Both the position numbers and the translations under genes were made by a program. From Chitinophagales bacterium (GTDB lineage: Bacteria > Bacteroidota > Bacteroidia > Chitinophagales > Saprospiraceae): a DNA stretch of 45,694 nucleotides. Of the stretch, positions 30,282-37,154 are shown in pieces (the first letter of the stretch is position 1; every line of letters begins with the position of its first letter). The notes below the pieces were generated by a model. It ran no database searches, was not told the DNA's origin, and was given only the letters and a program-made list of their open reading frames with translations. The stretch covers positions 1 to 45,694 of the forward strand of contig JAFLBO010000037.1 of assembly GCA_017303475.1 (NCBI GenBank), in the 5' to 3' direction.

Positions 30282-31787
30282 ATGGGGTTTCGCTCGTTTA
30301 TTGTTCGTCCGGTAGCCAAATACATTGCCCGCAGCATTGATCGCTGGTCGGCCAGGGCTGTGGAGTGTCAGGAAAAAACCATGCACCGTATTGTGGCTCA
30401 GGCAGCAAATACGGCGTTCGGCCGGGACCATGGATTTTCCGGTATCAAAACCTACGAGGATTTCAAAAAGGCTGTTCCGATTCGGGATTATGAGGACCTG
30501 AAACCCTATATCGAGCGGGTGAAAAACGGAGAGCCGGATGTGCTGTGGCCCGGCAAGCCGGCGTATTTTGCCAAAACCAGCGGCACTACCTCCGGCGTAA
30601 AATACATCCCGATGAGCAAGGAAAGTACGCCGCTGCATTTCGGCACAGCACGCAATGCCTTGTTCAATTACTTCGCCAAAACCGACAAAGGTGAATGGCT
30701 CGATGGCAAACTGATCTTCTTGTCGGGCAGCCCGGAGCTGGATATGGTGAATGGCATACCCACGGGTCGCCTGAGCGGCATATCCAACCACCTGGTACCG
30801 GCCTGGCTGCGCACCAATCAGATGCCCAGCTGGGATACCAACTGCATTGACGACTGGGAGGAAAAATTGGAGCGGATTGTAGACGAAACGCTGGGAGCGG
30901 ATATGCGCCTCATTTCCGGTATTCCGCCCTGGGTGCAAATGTATTACGAGCGACTGCTCGCACGCACGGGCAAGCGCACGGTGAAGGAGCTGTTCCCTAA
31001 TTATTCCGTATTCGTATGGGGCGGGGTGAATTTTGAGCCTTACCGCGCCAAACTGGAAGAACTGGTGGGCGGCCCTATGGATACGGTGGAGACTTACCCG
31101 GCTTCGGAGGGTTTCATTGCGTTTCAGGATGCCTTCCCGAGTCAGGGTTTGCTGCTGAATGCCGATGCGGGTATGTTTTTTGAATTTGTACCTGCCGACG
31201 AGGTGTTTAAGGAAAATCCTACGCGACTCTGGTTGAAAGACGTGGAACTTGGCGTGAACTACGCGCTGATCATGCACACCAACGCAGGTTTGTGGGGCTA
31301 CAGCATTGGCGATACGGTGCAGTTTGTGAGCAAAAACCCGTACCGGATTGTGGTGAGTGGCCGGGTGAAACACTTTATTTCAGCCTTTGGCGAACACGTG
31401 ATTGGCAAAGAGGTAGAAGAAAGTCTGTTGCCGGTGGCCAATGCAGAAGGGGTGCGTATTGTGGAATTCACCGTGGCGCCACAGGTGAATCCTCCGGAGG
31501 GCGGATTGCCTTACCACGAGTGGTTCATTGAATTCGATAATCCACCGGCCGATATGGAGGCCTTTGCGCTTAAGGTGGATGCCGCCATGCGCCAGCAGAA
31601 TATTTATTACGATGATCTGATTACAGGCAATATCCTGCGCACGCTGGTGATCCGGCCGCTCAAACGCGATGCTTTCCGGGAGTATATGAAAAGTCAGGGC
31701 AAATTAGGTGGCCAGAACAAGGTGCCGCGCCTGGCGAATGACCGGAAAATTGCGGATTGGATGGCGGGCTGGGGAGTACATGATTGA
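30282..31787 (+). CDS. GH3-type acyl-acid-amido synthetase
   Basis: The 501-residue protein belongs to the GH3 branch of the adenylate-forming superfamily. The ATP-phosphate loop is FAKTSGTTSGVKYIPMS (about 98-114), with WGGVNFEPYRAKLEELVGG and VETYPASEGFIAFQ as the second adenylation motif and WGYSIGDTVQFVSKNPYRI in the C-terminal hinge. GH3 enzymes activate a carboxylic acid as an acyl adenylate and pass it to an amine, usually an amino acid; the bacterial substrates are mostly unknown. No signal is seen, so it is cytoplasmic. It stands alone on the plus strand next to a minus-strand lipid-type cluster that also has an adenylate-forming ligase. A functional link is possible but unproven. 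Confidence 0.85.
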   Translation: MGFRSFIVRPVAKYIARSIDRWSARAVECQEKTMHRIVAQAANTAFGRDHGFSGIKTYEDFKKAVPIRDYEDLKPYIERVKNGEPDVLWPGKPAYFAKTSGTTSGVKYIPMSKESTPLHFGTARNALFNYFAKTDKGEWLDGKLIFLSGSPELDMVNGIPTGRLSGISNHLVPAWLRTNQMPSWDTNCIDDWEEKLERIVDETLGADMRLISGIPPWVQMYYERLLARTGKRTVKELFPNYSVFVWGGVNFEPYRAKLEELVGGPMDTVETYPASEGFIAFQDAFPSQGLLLNADAGMFFEFVPADEVFKENPTRLWLKDVELGVNYALIMHTNAGLWGYSIGDTVQFVSKNPYRIVVSGRVKHFISAFGEHVIGKEVEESLLPVANAEGVRIVEFTVAPQVNPPEGGLPYHEWFIEFDNPPADMEAFALKVDAAMRQQNIYYDDLITGNILRTLVIRPLKRDAFREYMKSQGKLGGQNKVPRLANDRKIADWMAGWGVHD

Positions 31788-31824
31788 CGATTGACGAGTA
31801 CATGAGTACATGATTGAAGAGGGG

Positions 31825-32106
31825 GCGCGTTGGGCTGGGGATTTCGGCGCGGAGTTATGTCCCGCAGATTTACGCGGATTGAACCGCAGATTTTCGCAGA
31901 GGCGTTGGGCTTGGGATTTCGGCGCGGAGATATTTCCCGCAGATTTACGCGGATTGAACCGCAGATTTTCGCAGAACACGTTCGGCTGGAGAATGTGCGG
32001 AATAAAACGTTACTACCTGCATTTTTTATAAACCCTTCGAAATACCAAGCCTAACGCCTCTGCGAAAATCTGCGGTTCAATCTGTGAAAATCTGCGGGAA
32101 CCCCCT
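31825..32106. repeat. Inverted repeat (CGCAGATTTTCGCAGAG family) in a convergent gap
   Basis: The left side carries two direct copies of a 75-base unit (CCCGCAGATTTACGCGGATT at 31861 and 31936). The right side (about 32046-32099) is one reverse-complement copy (CCTCTGCGAAAATCTGCGG onward). The unit belongs to the same family as the array at 12343. The block fills the gap between the GH3-type gene stop and the ligase gene stop. Confidence 0.88.
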
Positions 32107-32116
32107 CTACGGAATG

Positions 32117-33553
32117 CTACCCAAGCTCCTTTTTCAACAACCCGTAATCAATTCTACTCTGGTGGCGTTTGTCTTTGGGCAATCCAGACAAGCGTACGGT
32201 ACGATGAACCGGAAATGGGAATACTGTGTTAAAGCGCTGATAATCAGCATCATTTCCGCAGAAGAACAGCACATTTTGGTCATGAAGGCGTAGCCAGGTG
32301 GCCACCGGAGGCAGTTGGTTGTCGGCGCACCATTTTTCGCAGGTGAGTGGGGAAACCCATTCCCCGGCTTCTTTCCAGGCCAGACTCATGCGTCCGAAAT
32401 AATAGAGCATGCTCTGGCGCATATAACCGGCATCGCCGGTGCGGTGCCAGACGGTGCCGTTGATGAGGAGTTTGTTTTCGCGGAAAGCCTGTTCGTCTTT
32501 GTAATAACTGGCCAGCACATGCGGCCCGGCCACCATGATCTCTCCGATATGGCCCTCCGGCATTTCCTGCCATTGTTCGCCGTCCATTTGGATGATTTTG
32601 ACAGAAATATTGGGGTGAGGATTGCCAACAACCACACCTTTTTCCTCCACACGGTATTGCTCCAGGTATTCCTGCGCCGTAAGCGTGGCAATGGGTTCGG
32701 CTTCAGTGCTGCCGTACACCAGTTCAATGCGGGCGGGCTCGATTTTTTGCGCAACCGTTTTAACAAAATCCGGCAGTAGCGTGGATCCGCCCAGCACCAC
32801 TTTCCGAAGGGTATGCGGCTGCTGGATATTGGGTAAATAGGTATTGAAATGCTCCACCGAGGCCGACACAACGGTGATTGGGCAAAAACGCTGCAAAAAT
32901 GCCCAGGCGGCTTTTTGGCCGGGCTTGGGCGGCAGGATGCTGGTGGCGCCCACGGCGAGATTGCACATGGTGACTACCGGGAAGGACGAAAGGTGGACAT
33001 CGCCGAGTTGTAGTCCGGTTTTGGCAATAATGGTTTGCAGCTGGATGTCCAAAAAACCATGCGTTCGGTTGGCGGATTTGGGGTTTCCGGTGGTTCCGCT
33101 GGTGAAGGTGAGCAGTGCCGTTTCGTCGGGTGTTTTGTTGGAAATGTCGCGCTGCGTTTGAGCAGATTTTCCCAGAGAAAATACTTTTTGAAATAACGAC
33201 CAGCTGAAAAACAGCCAGCGGGTCCAGGAGAACAAAGGAAGGGTAATAATGCCCTTGCACTCCGCTTTGCCGTAGGCGTAAGCTACCCTGGATTTGGGGA
33301 ATATCTGATCTACCAGCACCACCCGACCGCCGAGGTAAAAAATGGCCAGTATAGTGGCGTATAATTCCACGGATACCGGAATCATCACTATCAGGTTGTC
33401 GTTGTTGCCATAGCCTTTTTGTTCCAATGCGGCTACTTTTTGCCGGATCAGGTGGGCGAACTGTTCAAAAGTCCAGAGTCGCTTCCCGGTAGCGATGGCT
33501 ACCCGGTTGGGATGTTTTTCGGCGATCTGGAAGAAGTGTTGGACGATGTTCAT
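32117..33553 (-). CDS. Adenylate-forming ligase (acyl/aryl-CoA synthetase family)
   Basis: The 478-residue protein shows the superfamily motifs: ALLTFTSGTTGNPKSANRTH (ATP loop), VYGSTEAEPIATL, and WHRTGDAGYM. The C-terminal part is short and the usual final catalytic lysine region is hard to recognise, so it may form acyl-adenylates or hand off to a partner rather than make a CoA ester by itself. Related genes occur in olefin- and lipid-type clusters. ATG 33553 (MNIVQHFFQIAEKHPNRVAI) is a normal family start; the frame extends into the upstream repeat, adding a PSTVSRQPSTV piece that is surely not native. It follows the GNAT gene on the same strand, separated by a 375-base repeat block. Confidence 0.83.
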   Translation of the reverse strand: MNIVQHFFQIAEKHPNRVAIATGKRLWTFEQFAHLIRQKVAALEQKGYGNNDNLIVMIPVSVELYATILAIFYLGGRVVLVDQIFPKSRVAYAYGKAECKGIITLPLFSWTRWLFFSWSLFQKVFSLGKSAQTQRDISNKTPDETALLTFTSGTTGNPKSANRTHGFLDIQLQTIIAKTGLQLGDVHLSSFPVVTMCNLAVGATSILPPKPGQKAAWAFLQRFCPITVVSASVEHFNTYLPNIQQPHTLRKVVLGGSTLLPDFVKTVAQKIEPARIELVYGSTEAEPIATLTAQEYLEQYRVEEKGVVVGNPHPNISVKIIQMDGEQWQEMPEGHIGEIMVAGPHVLASYYKDEQAFRENKLLINGTVWHRTGDAGYMRQSMLYYFGRMSLAWKEAGEWVSPLTCEKWCADNQLPPVATWLRLHDQNVLFFCGNDADYQRFNTVFPFPVHRTVRLSGLPKDKRHQSRIDYGLLKKELG

Positions 33554-33935
33554 GACGGTGGACGGTTGACGGCTTACGGTGGACGGTTGACGGCCTACGG
33601 TGGACGTCGTATACACTGATGATGCCTTGTCACCCTGAGCGTAGCGAAGGGTCTGATGTTGGTTGGTTGTATGAAAAGGTATATCCTTTCAAAATCTGAT
33701 GTTTGTTGTGTTTCTCTTTTGTGATTTCCCTAAGAGGCTTCGCCAGACCCTTCGCTACGCTCAGGGTGACAAGGCATCATCAGTGTATACGCCATGCATT
33801 GTAAGCCATCCACCGTAGGCCGTCTACCGTAGGCCATCCACCGTCTACCGTAAGCCATCCACCGTCTACCGTAAGCCATCCACCGTCTACCGTAAGCCGT
33901 CCACCGTCTACCGTAGGTCGTCCACCGTCTACCGT
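33554..33935. repeat. Layered inverted repeat, GAGCGTAGCGAAGGGTCT family, copy 3
   Basis: Inner arms 33609-33655 and 33744-33790 are exact reverse complements over 47 bases around an 88-base centre. Outer left: tandem GGTGGACGGTTGACGGC units. Outer right (about 33801-33934): several CCATCCACCGTCTACCGTAA units of about 21 bases. The GNAT stop codon (33929-33931) lies in the last right unit. The centre begins and ends like that of copy 2 and is homologous to it, but diverged. Confidence 0.93.
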
Positions 33936-34876
33936 TTAAAAAGCACATGATGCCGGGTGTTATCGCCGCCACCGAAGTTGGTGGAGACGTGGTTGGAGCG
34001 GTTTTCCACGTGCATATAGGCATGGATCATGGAGGTGAATCCTTTTTTCAGGGCTTTTTTGAGGAATCTGACGGAGAGCATTTGGGCCATGCCCTTGTAT
34101 TTATCGGCCGGATGACGGGCAAGGGTTTTGACAATAACCCGGCCGGGCTGGTACATATCCGGCACCGCGAAAAACAGTCCTGCCAGTTGATCGCCATCAT
34201 AAGCCAGGTCGATCAGCTCCGGATCAAGGATGGGCAGTACGGGTTGGTAGAGGGCAATAAAAGCATCCTGGGCAATAGGGGAGAAGAGGTTGTTCTGTGC
34301 AAACACTTCATTGCAAAATGCGTGTACCGGTACCAGCGAATCGGCTGAAAACGGGTGAAAGGAGATGCCTGTTTGTTGAAAAAAAGCATCCTCATCCACC
34401 GGAGGAATCAGGCTTTCCTCCAAGGGCACTTCCTGACTCACATAGCGTTCTTCCACCTCAAAACCGGCCTCTGCCCATTGTTGCGGGTAATAAGGCAGGT
34501 GGTTATACTCCAGAAAATAAGGCGTTTTCAGGTTTTCTGTAAAGCGGTGGGCATGCCAGGTAGAGCCGTTCATGGGCCCGAGCAGGTGTTTTTTGCCGTG
34601 CTTGCGGGCTGTATTTTCGGCCTCCTGAAACAGGGCCGCCGCCGCTTCTCCGGAGGTGGTGCACTGGTAATTGCCCAACATCAAACACTCCGGAAAGGAG
34701 GGGTTTTCGTAACACAGACAAAAAGCCTGCAACTGCCCGTTTTCACGCACCGTAATGGCCTGAAAAGCGCCCGAAGCATTGGAAACGGATGGTTTTTGAC
34801 CCGTATAATGCTGTATAATCCATTGCTGCATTTCCTGAAGCAAGGTGTCTGTGAGGGGTTCGGTTTGGGTGGTCAT
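33929..34876 (-). CDS. GNAT-type N-acyltransferase-like protein
   Basis: The 315-residue protein looks like a two-module GNAT fold. An N-terminal half includes CLMLGNYQCTTSGEAAAALF and HLLGPMNGSTWHAHRF (about 95-110), a phrase I associate with large bacterial GNAT-like proteins. A C-terminal half contains DQLAGLFFAVPDMY, RVIVKTLARHPADKYKGMAQ (acyl-CoA-binding area) and SMIHAYMHVENRSNHV. An amine acylation is likely; the substrate is unknown. The ATG overlaps the stop of the SRPBCC gene by two bases, so both are co-translated in the UbiA-dikinase-DUF3419 operon. The last two codons and stop belong to the repeat block that follows, so the C-terminus may have been redefined by repeat growth. Confidence 0.7.
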   Translation of the reverse strand: MTTQTEPLTDTLLQEMQQWIIQHYTGQKPSVSNASGAFQAITVRENGQLQAFCLCYENPSFPECLMLGNYQCTTSGEAAAALFQEAENTARKHGKKHLLGPMNGSTWHAHRFTENLKTPYFLEYNHLPYYPQQWAEAGFEVEERYVSQEVPLEESLIPPVDEDAFFQQTGISFHPFSADSLVPVHAFCNEVFAQNNLFSPIAQDAFIALYQPVLPILDPELIDLAYDGDQLAGLFFAVPDMYQPGRVIVKTLARHPADKYKGMAQMLSVRFLKKALKKGFTSMIHAYMHVENRSNHVSTNFGGGDNTRHHVLFKR

Positions 34877-35445
34877 TGTTTTTCTATTTCCCGTTTGATA
34901 TTGGAGATATTGGCTCTGAAAATACCTGCCACTATGTAGCCGGTGTATTTCATTTTAATCATGTCGGTCCAGGTGGCTTTATCGGCGTTTTTGTATAGTC
35001 CGAAAGTGAGTTTTACAGAGCCGTCTGGTTGCGTTTCATAATGTTGCCGGGTGCGTAAGTCGCCGGTTGAAACCGGGAAGTTTTTCATGTTGTAAATACT
35101 GAGTTCCCGAAGTTTGTTGGCTTCCCATTTCACAATGTCTTCGTCCCATTGGATTCCTGTTTCATCTGCATTGCGAAAGCAACGTCGGGTGGAGTTAAGT
35201 TGTCCGTCGGGTATTTGTTGGGGGTTGAGCGGCGTAATATGATCTACGAATGAAGACCAGGCAGAGGCGTTGGCGGAATTGCCCAGATAGGTGAATATTT
35301 TTTCAGCCGGGGCCTGAATCAAAATGCTGTTTTCCAGGCTATACTCATTGGTATCTTCATCCAGATTAAATGGACTGCAGAACCAAAGCAGGATAAGCGA
35401 GGTGTCAAAAACCAGAAAGATTCTGATAAGATTTTTATGTTTCAT
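34873..35445 (-). CDS. SRPBCC-like protein with N-terminal membrane segment
   Basis: The 190-residue product begins with a hydrophobic segment (KNLIRIFLVFDTSLILLWFC). It then shows the START/SRPBCC pattern: NSILIQAPAEKIFTYLGNSA (about 40-59), a central strand set (WDEDIVKWEANKLREL), and a long C-terminal helix (DMIKMKYTGYIVAGIFRANI). This fold makes a deep hydrophobic pocket for lipids, polyketides or isoprenoids, so it may bind or present a membrane-derived intermediate. ATG 35445 is preferred; a TTG at 35466 directly after the preceding stop is possible. It sits in the middle of the packed minus-strand cluster, overlapping the GNAT gene by four bases. Confidence 0.7.
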   Translation of the reverse strand: MKHKNLIRIFLVFDTSLILLWFCSPFNLDEDTNEYSLENSILIQAPAEKIFTYLGNSANASAWSSFVDHITPLNPQQIPDGQLNSTRRCFRNADETGIQWDEDIVKWEANKLRELSIYNMKNFPVSTGDLRTRQHYETQPDGSVKLTFGLYKNADKATWTDMIKMKYTGYIVAGIFRANISNIKREIEKQ

Positions 35446-35466
35446 CAAACACAATCCAAATGCCAA

Positions 35467-36111
35467 TTAAAGGTGCATACAATAAATCAATCCCACAGCA
35501 ACCACTGGAATCGTCAGATTGTCCCAGCCATTAACAGAAATCGCTTCTGTGATGGTAAGTGCCAGGGCCAATCCCAGCAGGATGAACAGTTGGTTTAGGT
35601 TCATTTGTTCGGGATGAAATCCCCATAAAATAGCCAGACAAACCACCAGAAAGCCCAGCGAACCGCTGATGGTTTTGGCCTGACCAAATATTCTGAAGGG
35701 TCGGTAGCGCCATTTCTGACCGGCAAATGCAGCTGCCGGATCGGCCAGAGAGAGGATGAGCAGCGGGATGTAATAGTACCTCATGTTGCCTGTTTTCCAC
35801 TGTATCCAGAAACAAATCAGCACCACCAGGGCGAACAACCAGCTGCCGTAGGATTTGCGTTTGATGGCGGTAATGGATTGAAACCAGCAAAATCGCTCGC
35901 ACACAAACAGGAGTCCGAGGAAACTGCCGCACAACACCGCTGCCTGCCAAAACTCGGTGAGGTACACTGGAAATGTGAGCGCAATGACCCCGGTGCATAC
36001 GTGCACGATTTTGCGGGTGGTTTCGGCATTTACCCCAAATTTATGGTATAAAATATCCGTAAAACCAAAGAGCGCCAGGTACAGGAGGGCATACAGGGCT
36101 AGTGCTTTCAT
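35467..36111 (-). CDS. Membrane lipid kinase/cytidylyltransferase-like protein (VTE5/SEC59/DGK1 type)
   Basis: The 214-residue integral membrane protein has about six to seven transmembrane helices. Signature pieces are AETTRKIVHVCTGVIAL (about 29-45), SLADPAAAFAG (about 120-130), GQAKTISGSLGFL (about 142-154) and ITEAISVNGWDNLTIPVVAV (about 187-206). The ending E-x-x-S...G-x-D-N-L-T-x-P is typical of CTP-dependent phytol, dolichol and diacylglycerol kinases and their CDP-diglyceride synthase relatives. Its likely job is phosphorylation of an isoprenoid or lipid alcohol using CTP. It overlaps the DUF3419 gene by four bases, so it is tightly co-translated with the neighbouring biosynthetic genes. 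Confidence 0.8.
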   Translation of the reverse strand: MKALALYALLYLALFGFTDILYHKFGVNAETTRKIVHVCTGVIALTFPVYLTEFWQAAVLCGSFLGLLFVCERFCWFQSITAIKRKSYGSWLFALVVLICFWIQWKTGNMRYYYIPLLILSLADPAAAFAGQKWRYRPFRIFGQAKTISGSLGFLVVCLAILWGFHPEQMNLNQLFILLGLALALTITEAISVNGWDNLTIPVVAVGLIYCMHL

Positions 36112-37154
36112 TTTTCAAACACATTGAATTTTTGGTAGAAAAACCCAAGGTCGGGTGTGTTGACAACAGGGGTCTCTCGCCAGGATTCGTGGCTGATGAT
36201 ACGCGGCACCATCAGGTTCCAATAGGCCACTACCGAGCCTTTTGAGGCATAATTATCCAACAGTTGTATGTTGTGTTCAAAAGCCGGTATGTCCATATAT
36301 TCAAAGATGTTGGACAGGTTGAAACGGTTGCTTTGCGGATACTGCGCAATGGCTTCCTCAAAGGTGGCCAAATGGTATTGAATACGGTTGGTTTGCAGCC
36401 ATTTTTGAATGGCATGGTAGTAATCCGGCAATACATACGGCGGATATTCCTGCCCGAAACTTCCGGTGAGTGTGTACCGCAGGATGTAGTTGTGCTGGCA
36501 GGCGGTAGATTGCAAATGCCGTTCTGCCATCTGAAAAATGAGCTCGCCCACGCTGCCTTCCACGTGTTTCATCTTCTCTGGTTCCCGCCCGAATTTGCCC
36601 ATGACAGCCCTGCTGAAAAAGATCCGGAACAGGGCTCTCCATCGCCAGGTATTCCATTTTTGTGCATAAAAATGCTGCTGCTCCTCCGCGCTTTTGGGCT
36701 GCATAAGCCCCTCTATCCGTCGTTTGTTGTGTATCAAAGGTAAAATCCATCGGGCAAAAAGCCTGAAATAGCCTTCAAATTTACCCTGATGCACCAAACC
36801 ATTGTGGATCAATGCCGGATTTTTCCGGAAAAATACTGTGGCCTCCGCAGAAAGCTCGGGCGCCAGCAAATCAAATACGCTCCAGCGATTCCGGGAATCC
36901 TCAAATCCCACAAAAGCCAGGTAGTCTTCCCGGGTAAGTCGCCGGATGGCTGTTTCCTTGAGCTGGGTAACGTAAAGCTGCACCTCGTTGAGGTCTATGC
37001 ACACCAGCGATGCCGGGGCTGCATGCAGGAGGAAAAAACTGTTGTCGCCGGCCGAGGCCACCGACAAGATGTTGGAAGAGCCGTCGATGCGCAGCGCTTT
37101 GCCCAGCAAAAAGGCGTCTTCCCAACAGTTGCTGTATTTCAGAGGGTTGTTCAT
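36108..37154 (-). CDS. DUF3419/BtaA-like S-adenosylmethionine aminocarboxypropyl transferase
   Basis: The 348-residue protein matches the BtaA (DUF3419) family: KYSNCWEDAFLLGKAL at the start (about 6-21), the SAM-binding SVASAGDNSFFLL (about 36-48) and VCIDLNEVQLYV (about 56-67). A C-terminal NLSNIFEYMDIPAF and VVAYWNLMVPR follow. BtaA transfers the 3-amino-3-carboxypropyl group of SAM onto diacylglycerol as the first step of betaine lipid synthesis. A BtaB-type N-methyltransferase is not next to it, so here the product may keep a free amino acid head or be used differently. It overlaps the gene before and the gene after by four bases each, in a single minus-strand operon. Confidence 0.85.
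   Translation of the reverse strand: MNNPLKYSNCWEDAFLLGKALRIDGSSNILSVASAGDNSFFLLHAAPASLVCIDLNEVQLYVTQLKETAIRRLTREDYLAFVGFEDSRNRWSVFDLLAPELSAEATVFFRKNPALIHNGLVHQGKFEGYFRLFARWILPLIHNKRRIEGLMQPKSAEEQQHFYAQKWNTWRWRALFRIFFSRAVMGKFGREPEKMKHVEGSVGELIFQMAERHLQSTACQHNYILRYTLTGSFGQEYPPYVLPDYYHAIQKWLQTNRIQYHLATFEEAIAQYPQSNRFNLSNIFEYMDIPAFEHNIQLLDNYASKGSVVAYWNLMVPRIISHESWRETPVVNTPDLGFFYQKFNVFEK

Noticed and set aside
33554..33616. N-terminal extension of the adenylate-forming ligase into the repeat
   Set aside because: The added residues are translated repeat units (PSTVSRQPSTV), and a normal family start with ATG is present at 33553.
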